A stretch of DNA of 64,000 bases from Vibrio sp. 99-8-1 (GTDB taxonomy: Bacteria > Pseudomonadota > Gammaproteobacteria > Enterobacterales > Vibrionaceae): contig NZ_VTXE01000015.1 of assembly GCF_013114595.1 (NCBI RefSeq), positions 1 through 64,000 of the forward strand, in the 5' to 3' direction. Positions 1-7,522 of this stretch are shown here, one piece after another. The translations under genes and the position numbers were made by a program. Positions within the stretch are counted from its first letter, which is position 1, and each line of letters begins with the position of its first letter. Under the pieces are notes generated by a model. It had not been told where the DNA came from, searched no databases, and worked only from the letters and a program-made list of their open reading frames with translations.

Positions 1-152
1 GCCAATAAAACTCGCCCTTTGGGAGCACATCAACACGCCCATTTCTGCGTCAGATAATCTTGAAAGGGAATGCCATTCCTTCAATTATCTTTCTTGAACT
101 GAACCTGTTGATGTCGCTCTGAATCCAGCATCTTGAGGTCACTGAGTATATT
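1..152. repeat. Vibrio-type composite intergenic repeat, copy A
   Basis: About 73 bases at the left edge match, in inverted orientation and with only a few differences, positions 22824-22894. A near-perfect palindrome lies at 64-81 (AAGG...CCTT type), and the right end (about 126-152) carries the motif CTTGAGGTCACTGAGTATA, which recurs near 22990 and in weaker form at 36733-36754. This is seen directly. The parts recur as a set between unrelated genes, so it is a dispersed repeat rather than a gene. It also lies just beyond the 3' end of the LuxR-type gene. The window edge may cut it. Confidence 0.65.
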
Positions 153-903
153 ACCAATTAAGAACAGGATTATTATTGTAGTAATCACAAATTAGTTGGT
201 TTTGATGGCGCGCACCAAACTTACGCAATATTTGCTTAATTTGGGTTCGCGTCGTCTCTTTAGACACCTTCCTGAGTTCGGCAATTTCACTGCCATTAAA
301 CCCTTTAAGCAGCAAAACATACACTTGATATTCGGCATCACTTAAATGATCTAGTTTGGTGTTCGTTATGGTGTTTCTTTGATAGTTAACCCATGATTTT
401 TCTAGAGATTGTTGAGTTAACCAGTTATTGGACCATTTGTGGAGCAGTAGCCAAATCTCATTCAGTTTTAACTCTTGCGAATAAGAAAGAGCTTCTGGGC
501 TATGGCAACTCAAAACCATTATAAAGCCACCTTCTAATTGGTGAAGGCCACTATAAGTGTGAGAAAAACCAATAGTAGGTATTAAAATATCATTGAATAT
601 CGAATTTTTAATGTGATGTACCGGAAGCAAACTCTGCAAATAGACAATTCGGCTAGTGCATTTGTGTTTTAAGTAGGTTTGTAGATAGACATCATGCTCT
701 TGAAGCGCTTGATAAATGCTGATTTGATGCTCACTAAAGCCAACTACTTTTTGCTTCACTGAGACTCGTTCACTATTAATAATGGAAAACAAAACATTTT
801 CTACTCCTAGCTGTGCAAGCTCATTCTCAAGAATGTGATTCAGGAAGATAGAAGGGTCAGACAAGTTTTCACCTTCTTTGCTAGGAAACAATACTTTTCT
901 CAT
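151..903 (-). CDS. LuxR-family HTH transcriptional regulator
   Basis: A 250-residue protein whose last 65 or so residues form a LuxR/GerE-type DNA-binding domain: LSDAEYQVYVLLLKGFNGSEIA followed by a recognition helix region around SKETTRTQIKQILRKFGA. The first 180 residues resemble no sensor domain I can name; it could bind a small ligand or act alone. No receiver-domain aspartate pocket is evident, so it is not an obvious response regulator. It stands alone on the minus strand, with a large palindrome 170 bp upstream of its start. The target genes are unknown. Family call is firm, function is not. Confidence 0.8.
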   Translation of the reverse strand: MRKVLFPSKEGENLSDPSIFLNHILENELAQLGVENVLFSIINSERVSVKQKVVGFSEHQISIYQALQEHDVYLQTYLKHKCTSRIVYLQSLLPVHHIKNSIFNDILIPTIGFSHTYSGLHQLEGGFIMVLSCHSPEALSYSQELKLNEIWLLLHKWSNNWLTQQSLEKSWVNYQRNTITNTKLDHLSDAEYQVYVLLLKGFNGSEIAELRKVSKETTRTQIKQILRKFGARHQNQLICDYYNNNPVLNW

Positions 904-1074
904 CGTTAATGCTCGATTCCTTATTATTTGCGAACGCCTAAGTCTAGTCCTGCATTAATGAAAGTAATATCAGATAATTTCGCACGATTTGTTCGAGAAA
1001 ATCATAGTTAACAGTATGCGTAGGAGAAAGTCAGTAAGGTTGTAGATGGTAAATAAATCACTTTGTACAGCCTA

Positions 1075-1109
1075 TTGAGCATTTAGATCATGATGATCTA
1101 AATGCTCAA
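1075..1109. promoter_or_regulatory. 35-bp perfect palindrome upstream of the LuxR-type gene
   Basis: Two perfectly complementary 17-base arms (TTGAGCATTTAGATCAT and its complement) are separated by one base. It lies between the start of the LuxR-type gene (903) and the terminator of the chemoreceptor gene. No T-run follows on either strand, so a terminator is less likely than a protein-binding operator. The role is inferred only. Confidence 0.45.
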
Positions 1110-1148
1110 CGAACGGTAACCGACAGACAGAGTGAATGCAGAGCTTAT

Positions 1149-1186
1149 AAAAAAGCCCTCTCAGTTTAATAACGGAGAGGGCTTTG
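1149..1186 (-). terminator. Rho-independent terminator of the chemoreceptor gene
   Basis: The stem AGCCCTCTC / GAGAGGGCT with an 11-base loop is followed on the minus strand by a T-run. It begins about 20 bases past the chemoreceptor stop codon. Confidence 0.85.
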
Positions 1187-1206
1187 AATGGAGTTTACTT
1201 ACTTAC

Positions 1207-3078
1207 TTACACTTTAAAACTATTTAGCAGCTTGTCTTGCGCGTTCACGTTTGCTATTTGAGTAACCATAGCGGCGTTTGCGTTAGAAGCTGCATTGGCA
1301 ACCTGCTCTGACAGATTTTTAATGTTCAGAGTATTGGTATTTACCTCTTCAGCAACAAGGCTCTGTTCTTCCGCAGCCGATGCGATGTGGGTGTTCATAT
1401 CGCTAATGGTGACGATCAATTGCTGGATATCGTCTAGTGCAGAGTTGGCACCTGATGCCTGTTCAACGGCCATTTGTGCAGCCTGCTGGCTTTCACCCAT
1501 CGCCTGAGAAACAGAACGGGCACCAGACTGAAGTTGATCGATCATCGTTTTAATTTCAGTGGTCGACTGCTGGGTTTTTTGTGCCAGTGTTCTGACTTCG
1601 TCAGCAACCACGGCAAACCCGCGACCTGATTCACCGGCACGAGCGGCTTCAATGGCGGCATTCAGTGCCAGTAGGTTGGTTTGATCGGCAATATCGTTGA
1701 TCACTTTCAAAATGGACTCGATATTGTCTGATGCTATTGCCAGCGATTTGACTTCGTCTACTGCATGTTCAATTTTTAGCGACAAGCTTTCAATGGTCTG
1801 AGATGTATTACTGACCAGTTCGCTGCCGTTATTAGTGGCATCTTCTGCATCTCTCACTGAGGTTGCGGCAGACTGAGCATTGTTCGCGACTTCTGAAGAG
1901 GTGAGGGACATCTGGTGCATGGCTGTTGCCAGTTGTTCCAGTTCGCTAAGCTGAGTGCTCATGGCCATGGAGGAGTTCTTAGCACCTTCTGCGGTCATTT
2001 CTGTACCTTGCTTGATACTGACACTCAACTCTTTGGACTGTTTTAGTTGATCTTGTAGCTTGGCAACAAAGGTATTAAAACCAGAGGCCAGAACAGAGAA
2101 CTCTTCATCCGTATTCGGGTTTAGACGCTGAGTTAGGTCACCGTCACCAGTGGCGATATCTTCAATCGCGCTATTTACATCGTTTAGCGGACGCATGAAA
2201 CGACGAATAAGATACGTCAGGGCAAGAATACTCAGTACCAGCGCAATGATTGAATAAATAATAGAACTGTTACGTAGATCGTCGATAGCAGAATACGCCA
2301 GCTCTTCATCAACAACGGCACCCACATACCAATCTAACTCAGGGATTCTGCTAAAGGTGATCTGAAGTTCGTCTCCGTCCAGTTCGATGCGTTGAACACC
2401 TTCTTTGATAGCAACGCCGGGAAGAAACGCCTCTAAGTTTTTGCCGTTATAATCATTTTTCGGGTGGGCAATAGTCCCTCCTGAACGGGTAACAATAAAA
2501 ATGTAACCGGATTCAAAAGAGTTGAACTGGTTTACCGCATCAGACAGGTTAGTAAGAGAAACATCAAAGAACATGCTGCCGATAAATTTGCCGTTGCTCT
2601 GTACCGGACTGCCGATGGAAACGTTGATTTCACCGGTTGAATTGTTCAGGTACGGTTCTGTTAGTACGACCTGCTGCTTCTGTTTAGCAAGCTGATACCA
2701 TGGGCGAACTCTCGGGTTAAAGCTTTCATCCGCTTCCCAACTGTCCACATTCTCCAGCATTTTTCCGTTAGCTTCGTAGCCCATACCTGCTGCGAGGAAT
2801 GACTTTTTCACTTGTGGCTGTTCGACCACTTGCTGTACATGGGGGTAGTTTTCAGCAGAAAGCTGAGCAAATTCGGTGATGCTCTTCGCCAGCGCTTTTT
2901 GTGCTGACAGTTCTGAGGTGGTGTAGTTTTCTACGCTGGTCAGCATTTCACTGATATCGGTTTTCACCTGAGCTGCGATATGAGCTTTCACTGTATAGAG
3001 TTGTTCTACCGTTAAAAATACAACGGTTAAAACCAGCATCAGTGATGATGCTGCAACGATCTTATAATTAAACTTCAT
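1207..3078 (-). CDS. Methyl-accepting chemotaxis protein with dCache sensor
   Basis: Membrane chemoreceptor of about 623 residues that relays a periplasmic ligand signal to CheA/CheW. From the N-terminus: a transmembrane helix (about 9-28), a periplasmic dCache-type domain (about 30-270, with the typical RPWYQLA and a following LTEPY motif), a second helix (about 272-292), a HAMP linker, and a long coiled-coil signalling domain. The conserved hairpin tip is present ([20 protein letters not shown]). I start at the ATG at 3078 because it begins directly before the first membrane helix; an ATG nine codons upstream is possible. The ligand is unknown. dCache receptors often bind amino acids. Confidence 0.93.
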   Translation of the reverse strand: MKFNYKIVAASSLMLVLTVVFLTVEQLYTVKAHIAAQVKTDISEMLTSVENYTTSELSAQKALAKSITEFAQLSAENYPHVQQVVEQPQVKKSFLAAGMGYEANGKMLENVDSWEADESFNPRVRPWYQLAKQKQQVVLTEPYLNNSTGEINVSIGSPVQSNGKFIGSMFFDVSLTNLSDAVNQFNSFESGYIFIVTRSGGTIAHPKNDYNGKNLEAFLPGVAIKEGVQRIELDGDELQITFSRIPELDWYVGAVVDEELAYSAIDDLRNSSIIYSIIALVLSILALTYLIRRFMRPLNDVNSAIEDIATGDGDLTQRLNPNTDEEFSVLASGFNTFVAKLQDQLKQSKELSVSIKQGTEMTAEGAKNSSMAMSTQLSELEQLATAMHQMSLTSSEVANNAQSAATSVRDAEDATNNGSELVSNTSQTIESLSLKIEHAVDEVKSLAIASDNIESILKVINDIADQTNLLALNAAIEAARAGESGRGFAVVADEVRTLAQKTQQSTTEIKTMIDQLQSGARSVSQAMGESQQAAQMAVEQASGANSALDDIQQLIVTISDMNTHIASAAEEQSLVAEEVNTNTLNIKNLSEQVANAASNANAAMVTQIANVNAQDKLLNSFKV

Positions 3079-3105
3079 GCTTTTGATTCCAAATAAACAA
3101 AGCAA

Positions 3106-3482
3106 TATGCAACATGTTGCTATTTATGGTATTGAGTAAGCATTTTAATACGTAAATCAATGTATTTATGCTGTTTATATCACTGAATTATATAAATAAT
3201 TCTATTTTCAACTCGTTTGGTTAACATTTACACGTATAACTGTGTTTTGTTGCATAGATGTTTTTGTTTGCTTTCTATTCTGTACTAGTCGACTGTAATG
3301 AGCTGATAACGAAACTGCTAAAATGATACAAACGAAAGACGGAAGTGAACGACACCTTTCAGTTCGTCATTTCATTGGGCTCTATTTTTTGCGAAAAAGT
3401 AGATAAGTAGTAGAACGATGATGCGGGTAGGGAGGCGCTACTCTCTAAGATGTTGCTCTACGAACTGTCAATTTAAGAGAGT
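3106..3482. other. Intergenic stretch upstream of the chemoreceptor
   Basis: About 380 AT-rich bases between the chemoreceptor start and the terminator of the next small gene. It presumably holds the chemoreceptor promoter. I see no sigma-28 type GCCGATAA box, no RNA gene and no convincing ORF. Confidence 0.5.
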
Positions 3483-3514
3483 AAAAACTGCCAGCCAAGA
3501 TAACTCGCTGGCAA
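3483..3514 (-). terminator. Terminator of the 51-residue protein gene
   Basis: Stem GCCAGC (3490-3495) / GCTGGC (3507-3512), with a T-run following on the minus strand, 13 bases past the stop codon of the small gene at 3527-3682. Confidence 0.75.
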
Positions 3515-3526
3515 TTCATATCATGG

Positions 3527-3682
3527 TTATGCCATATCTTGCTGTTTATGGTGATTTAACAACGTTAATAGAAATAGGCGGATTTCATTCTCTTCTGCAC
3601 TATTCAGCTTGCTGTTTGTGCTGGCGTTTAAAATAAAATCTTCAACTTGCAGGTAAAAATCGGATTCACTATCGTGGTTCAT
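3527..3682 (-). CDS. Small acidic protein of unknown function (51 aa)
   Basis: I chose the ATG at 3682 because an AGGAGG ribosome site lies five bases before it. The longer reading from 3733 has no such site. The product begins MNHDSESDFYLQVEDF and ends in LLTLLNHHKQQDMA. It is acidic in its first half and looks helical, with no membrane segment or known motif. It is followed by its own terminator (3483-3514), which together with the strong ribosome site argues for a real monocistronic gene. I do not recognise the family. Confidence 0.6.
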   Translation of the reverse strand: MNHDSESDFYLQVEDFILNASTNSKLNSAEENEIRLFLLTLLNHHKQQDMA

Positions 3683-4034
3683 GGGAACCTCCTGGAGCTC
3701 ACTTCTATATTCTTGCATTAATAAGACGTGCAAAAATGTTATACGAATAGAGCAGCAAAATAGCTGATATTCATTCGTTTGGAGTTATCTAACTCAGGGT
3801 CCCAATCCTGACACTGGATTTTGCCAGTGCAGGGTAAGCATATGTTCTCTTGGGGGAAAGTGTCAACGGCCAGCTGGAAGGCAGAGGAGAAATAATTGTT
3901 TCTAAATGCAATGCTAAGCAATAGGGGGATTATGTTTTGTGGTTCCACTACTTTGAGAGAATCTTCAACCTTAAAAAGGAACAGAATCCGCGTTCGCTTA
4001 TGTTAATGCCCCCGAAAATTCTAGTTTTATATAG
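3683..4034. other. Intergenic stretch between small gene and hipA remnant
   Basis: About 350 bases. A 69-codon GTG-started open frame (3739-3948, minus) lies here but has no ribosome site and no recognisable motif, so I do not call it. It should hold the promoter of the 51-residue protein gene. The hipA deletion may extend into it. Confidence 0.4.
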
Positions 4035-4149
4035 CTAAATCTTCTTAACTATTTTCTTAGTATTCTCAAAAATCGAGTCTACGATAATTATTATGCTTCT
4101 CTAGAGTGCCAACAAGTTCACCATTCATGTATGCGATTAGCTTCTGCAT
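4035..4149 (-). pseudogene. hipA: hipA remnant: N- and C-terminal ends joined by an internal deletion
   Basis: The ATG at 4149 overlaps the hipB stop codon by one base, the arrangement expected for translationally coupled hipBA. It encodes MQKLIAYMNGELVGTLEKHNN, which matches the start of HipA kinases (E. coli begins MPKLVTWMNNQRVGEL). The frame stops after 27 codons at 4066. In the next frame the same DNA reads VDSIFENTKKIVKKI and stops at 4035, which looks like a HipA C-terminus. An intact HipA has about 440 residues, so some 1.2 kb including the whole kinase core is missing. The N-terminal match is strong; the C-terminal match is an inference. Confidence 0.75.
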
Positions 4150-4397
4150 TACCAACTCTCATCATCATTTTCATTTAACGAAACTATCTGTGATTTTTCT
4201 TGGATACTCAATGTTAGGTCCATTGCCTGGACAAGTTTGAAGAAGGTTGAAAGTGTTGTTTTGTTAGGGGTGTTCTCGAAGTTCGAGATCGTCGCTTGCT
4301 TGATACCGACTTTTTTTGCTAGTTCTGATTGTGTCCAGCCATTCTTCTGACGTATCAGTAGCATCATATCTGCTAATTGTTTTGGACTATATATCAT
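4149..4397 (-). CDS. hipB: HipB-type antitoxin / autorepressor
   Basis: An 82-residue helix-turn-helix protein very close to E. coli HipB: it shares YSPKQLADMMLLIRQKNGWTQ, SELAKKVGIKQATISNFEN and the following TTLSTFFKLVQAMDL. HipB binds and neutralises the HipA kinase toxin and represses the operon as a dimer. The usual partner is destroyed here (remnant at 4035-4149), so this is an orphan antitoxin. Four HipB operators stand upstream at 4446-4547, so autorepression is probably retained. Start ATG 4397 fits the family. An orphan HipB could still neutralise incoming HipA or repress other operator-bearing promoters. Confidence 0.9.
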   Translation of the reverse strand: MIYSPKQLADMMLLIRQKNGWTQSELAKKVGIKQATISNFENTPNKTTLSTFFKLVQAMDLTLSIQEKSQIVSLNENDDESW

Positions 4398-4445
4398 TTT
4401 TTCCGGCTCTCTATAGAGTTAAGGTACACCTTCAAGATACTTAAT

Positions 4446-4463
4446 TATCCTTTAGTGAGGAGA
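4446..4463. promoter_or_regulatory. HipB operator 1 (imperfect)
   Basis: TATCC-N8-GGAGA, one mismatch from the HipB operator TATCC-N8-GGATA. It is the site nearest to hipB, about 49 bp before its start. Its centre is 28 bp from that of operator 2. Confidence 0.8.
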
Positions 4464-4473
4464 ATTGAAATTA

Positions 4474-4491
4474 TATCCCCACAAGAGGATA
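4474..4491. promoter_or_regulatory. HipB operator 2 (perfect)
   Basis: TATCC-N8-GGATA, an exact match to the HipB consensus. Its centre is 28 bp from the centres of operators 1 and 3. Confidence 0.88.
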
Positions 4492-4501
4492 AAGTCTGCA
4501 T

Positions 4502-4519
4502 TATCCCCACTAAAGGATG
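4502..4519. promoter_or_regulatory. HipB operator 3
   Basis: TATCC-N8-GGATG, one mismatch at the last base. Its centre is 28 bp from those of operators 2 and 4. Confidence 0.82.
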
Positions 4520-4529
4520 AGTGATTGGT

Positions 4530-4547
4530 TATCCTTTAGTGGGGATA
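4530..4547. promoter_or_regulatory. HipB operator 4 (perfect)
   Basis: TATCC-N8-GGATA, an exact match. It is the most distal of four operators at exact 28-bp steps and ends 10 bp before the stop codon of the coding-like tail at 4557. Confidence 0.88.
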
Positions 4548-4556
4548 TTTGGTGAC

Positions 4557-4738
4557 CTAAAAGGGCATAAGGAACTGAGGCTCAGCGGTATCTATTGAAT
4601 CACAGACTTCTGTATCTGCCATCTCATTCGTATTATTACTATGTGAAGGACTCTCAGGGGGTGAGGTTGGTGTGTGGACTGAGTGTTTATTGAGGTTGCT
4701 GTCTTTGTTTATTTGCTTGGTAAAAAGAAATTTCAACT
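4557..4738 (-). pseudogene. Coding-like C-terminal tail of an unknown gene
   Basis: On the minus strand one frame stays open from inside the ssrA-derived repeat (near 4757) to a TAG at 4557-4559. It reads like protein: HTPTSPPESPSHSNNTNE, then ADTEVCDSIDTAEPQF and LMPF. There is no plausible start, because the frame runs out of the repeat. It may be the 3' end of a gene whose 5' part was lost when the neighbouring island inserted. I do not recognise it, and chance openness cannot be excluded. No other gene is seen between 4560 and 4937. Confidence 0.3.
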
Positions 4739-4807
4739 TATCACAAAAACAAAAAGGCCACCCGAAGGTGGCCTTTCCAAACGTTTGGTGGGCTGGCGTA
4801 AGTTGAA
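4739..4807. repeat. Distal attachment-site copy: decayed ssrA 3' end plus terminator
   Basis: A direct repeat of 8023-8092. The first 52 bases (terminator hairpin and CCA region) differ at one position; the rest shows a one-base deletion and two changes within the tmRNA acceptor and T-arm sequence. Two copies of an ssrA 3' end flanking foreign genes are the usual mark of integration at tmRNA. The decay shows that this copy is not a functional tmRNA end. Confidence 0.88.
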
Positions 4808-4937
4808 TTTGAAATTTAGTTGTTTGTTTATTAAGGTTTTTAGTTGTGCTGATTTTTTCTTGGAATACCTTTTGGAATACTAACTGCTGGAGTCAGCTAT
4901 CCCAAAGTCAATTATTGACGAGACTTTATACTGGTAT

Positions 4938-5960
4938 TCAATGTTTAAAGTCATCTAGCAAACGTTGAGAAACAAAGTACAGATTCCCCTTTGCTCGAGT
5001 ACAAGCTACGTAAAGTTTGTTCGCTGTAGAAGGAGCTAAGTTAGCTAATTTTCCGTTAGTATAGGCTTTTAGGGTGGTTGGATTTAGAACTATACAAATA
5101 TCGCCAAAATCATCTAGCCCCTTTGTATTCCCCCAATTGTCTGTCCACCCTGTGTATTTATGACTTTCTCTAAAAAATAATTTTGCTATGGATTCGTTTG
5201 TCATTAATTTCGCTATCTTTTCTGGTGTATCAATTAGCTCAAGGCTTACTTCATCTTCCCGATGAGAGGCTATTGGAATACCAAGGTTTTCACTAACAAA
5301 CTTGCAAATGGTAGGGCTGCATCGATGACTATGAGATAGCACTTCTAGATCAATAGTATATCCAGCATTTTTGAGCTTCAAAAGATAGTTTTCGAGATTG
5401 CTGTGTAGGCTGTTTTGCACATTACCATCTCTGCTAGTGTCGAATGTGTGTTGGTAAAAGTCCCCAACTAACAAAACCTCTACGTTAGTTGCTGAGAGGG
5501 CACACAGTAAGTTGAAATCATTTGCTGCAAAATCCTGCACTTCATCAATACAAAAAAAATCAAAGTACTTTTCTATCCGCTTAGAAATATCAGGTATTCC
5601 ATCAAAGTCAGTCATGAGCTTTGCGATTCGGTTATGATAAAGTCGATGTCCTTGATCTTGGTAGTGATTTAGAGTCTTTCTTTTAGCAAATCTAAGAGGT
5701 TCTTTATAGCTAACCCCCTTTATTTTTATTTGATTACCTATAATAGGGCGAACACAAAATGACATAAGAAAGGAGAAGTAAGTGAATATGCGAACGCCTT
5801 TCGGAATAACTCCTAGCTTTTTCAATATGCGCTTCTTTAGATTAGCAGTATTATTGATAGTGTAAGTAACAATTAGAGCACGGCTATCCACCTCAATTTT
5901 ATCAATAATATGCTGGGTTTTCCCCGAACCAGCTACGGCAAGAACTACTCGCTTATCCAT
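4938..5960 (-). CDS. Compact UvrD/PcrA-like SF1 helicase (GajB-like partner)
   Basis: A 340-residue superfamily 1A helicase-like ATPase. Motifs in order: Walker A AVAGSGKT (8-15), Walker B DEVQ (139-142), motif III GDFYQ (166-170), RCS (213-215), motif V-like TKGLD (279-283) and motif VI YVACTRAKG (317-325). GajB helicases of Gabija have about 490 residues and UvrD about 720, so the accessory 1B/2B regions must be almost absent; the core motifs are complete and there is no frameshift. Its start overlaps the end of the nuclease gene by 16 bases, so the two are probably translated together. In class 2 OLD systems the helicase-like protein works with the nuclease in phage defence. That role is inferred here. 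Confidence 0.85.
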   Translation of the reverse strand: MDKRVVLAVAGSGKTQHIIDKIEVDSRALIVTYTINNTANLKKRILKKLGVIPKGVRIFTYFSFLMSFCVRPIIGNQIKIKGVSYKEPLRFAKRKTLNHYQDQGHRLYHNRIAKLMTDFDGIPDISKRIEKYFDFFCIDEVQDFAANDFNLLCALSATNVEVLLVGDFYQHTFDTSRDGNVQNSLHSNLENYLLKLKNAGYTIDLEVLSHSHRCSPTICKFVSENLGIPIASHREDEVSLELIDTPEKIAKLMTNESIAKLFFRESHKYTGWTDNWGNTKGLDDFGDICIVLNPTTLKAYTNGKLANLAPSTANKLYVACTRAKGNLYFVSQRLLDDFKH

Positions 5961-7510
5961 TCAATAGCCTCTCGAATATATGCAGGTACGGTTATTTCTT
6001 CTGCTTTTTCATCGAGCAGTTTAAACGCAGATATCGTTTTATTCTTCAACATATAATCTTGTGGGGCGAGTTGAATGCGTCCACCTGAGAACAAAGCATC
6101 GCAAACTGCTTTATTATCTTGATACATACAGACTTCAAATGTATGTCTGGTGTTGTCCAAATCAGCGTATACTGTGATACATTCTGCCAAATAATCAGCA
6201 TAATTATCGACACAGTTTCTCTGGTGATCATGGTCATTATCACGTATTACAGCAGTTCTAATATTAAGCAAATTAGATACTTCCATGTACCGTTTAAAGC
6301 TAGTACCACCAACTGATATTATATGAACGCCATCATCAGATGGAAGGTTGCCTTTAACTTGCTTGTATAAGCATTCCATGAGTATATATTCAGCATCTCC
6401 TTCAACTAAAATAACTTTTTCTGAAAGAACTAGTTCCAAGATATTGTGGTTAGGTGCTTTAATGAAAAACTTTGCGGTGTCTTTTGTTAGATCCGTAAGT
6501 GTTGCAGGAGAGTTTGCTGAGCTGTTCAGCAAAATTGACTTTCTGAGGTCTAACCTAGAACTGATAAGGCTACTATGAGTTGCTAGGATCACCTGATTGT
6601 TATGAGCTTTTTCAACTTGGCTGATCAGCTTGTTCATACTCGTATGGCTGAGATGATTCTCAGGTTCTTCTAATAGTAAAACATCTATAGATTTATCAGC
6701 ATCACGCTCTCTAAGAGCAAATGCAGTCTTAATAAAGCATTGTTTTCCTTTGCCCCTATTCTCTATCGGGATTCCATCTTCTGTAAGAGTCAAATCTGTC
6801 TCTAAGTTGAACTTAGATCCTGAGCGGATAGTAAAATCATAATCATCTAATTCGTTGTTAATCACATTTAGATGATTATCCCTAAAAGTATTCTTTTGTT
6901 GTCTATATTCGTTCTTTAAGCTGTATCGAAGCGGCTGCTCAACTGTTGCATCATACATCGCTTTTACATACTGACTATTGGCGTATTCACTGTTAATTTG
7001 AGTGCTATCGATTGATAGGTAGCGTAGGAACTTTCTATATCCAGAATAGGAGTCACCATTAAAAGTAGTGAACCTCGCTACGTAGAATTCGAACGGAAAG
7101 TTATCCCCTTCAGCTTCTAGAACTTGTTGTATCTCTTTGCTTAATTCATCATTCGGCTCACAGATGAGTTGGAGACCATCTGAGTTGACATTATCACTGT
7201 TGGTTTTACCGTTGAGGTCGGGGTTACCTGTGTCATTAAGAAACAATTCAATATGAAGGATGGGGAGGTTTTCAATTTTCTTATCACCAGAAAGGAAGTC
7301 TGATACTACACTTGCGTTGAGAAGAGCTTCAACTCCCAAGCTTTCTACTTTGCTTTTGCTGCCACTCAATACAAGTTCTATAGCAGTGAGAATTGTGCTT
7401 TTACCAGCTTCATTATCTCCAATCAAAACATTTCTTTCTGGATCAAGGTGTATTTCATAGTTGCTGAATTTTTTAAAGTTCTGAAGTTTTGCTTTTACGA
7501 TGTGTACCAT
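5945..7510 (-). CDS. OLD-family ATPase/TOPRIM endonuclease (class 2, GajA-like)
   Basis: About 521 residues. An ABC/RecF-like ATPase has Walker A GDNEAGKST near residue 31-39, a signature-like ENRGKGKQ near 251-257, Walker B LLLEEPE near 279-284 and an ATHSS histidine loop near 311. A C-terminal TOPRIM nuclease domain follows, with LVEGDAE near 368-374 and RDNDHD near 423-428, the acidic metal ligands. All key residues look intact. I start at ATG 7510, which has a GAGGAA ribosome site at good spacing; ATG 7522 is four codons longer. Followed directly by a UvrD-like helicase gene, it fits class 2 OLD nucleases such as GajA of Gabija, which cut phage DNA. It is promoted from the ssrA side. Confidence 0.88.
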   Translation of the reverse strand: MVHIVKAKLQNFKKFSNYEIHLDPERNVLIGDNEAGKSTILTAIELVLSGSKSKVESLGVEALLNASVVSDFLSGDKKIENLPILHIELFLNDTGNPDLNGKTNSDNVNSDGLQLICEPNDELSKEIQQVLEAEGDNFPFEFYVARFTTFNGDSYSGYRKFLRYLSIDSTQINSEYANSQYVKAMYDATVEQPLRYSLKNEYRQQKNTFRDNHLNVINNELDDYDFTIRSGSKFNLETDLTLTEDGIPIENRGKGKQCFIKTAFALRERDADKSIDVLLLEEPENHLSHTSMNKLISQVEKAHNNQVILATHSSLISSRLDLRKSILLNSSANSPATLTDLTKDTAKFFIKAPNHNILELVLSEKVILVEGDAEYILMECLYKQVKGNLPSDDGVHIISVGGTSFKRYMEVSNLLNIRTAVIRDNDHDHQRNCVDNYADYLAECITVYADLDNTRHTFEVCMYQDNKAVCDALFSGGRIQLAPQDYMLKNKTISAFKLLDEKAEEITVPAYIREAIEWISE

Positions 7511-7522
7511 TGAGTTCCTCAT

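Noticed and set aside
3739..3948. 69-codon minus-strand frame between the small gene and the hipA remnant
   Set aside because: GTG start without a ribosome site, no recognisable motif, and a position directly abutting the next gene's upstream region. Treated as chance.
4683..4883. 66-codon plus-strand frame across the distal attachment repeat
   Set aside because: It is read through the reverse of the ssrA terminator and has no ribosome site; it is a by-product of the repeat.
4938..7510. Retron or PARIS system instead of Gabija-like
   Set aside because: No reverse transcriptase or msr/msd RNA is present, and the second gene has helicase rather than AriB-like nuclease motifs.
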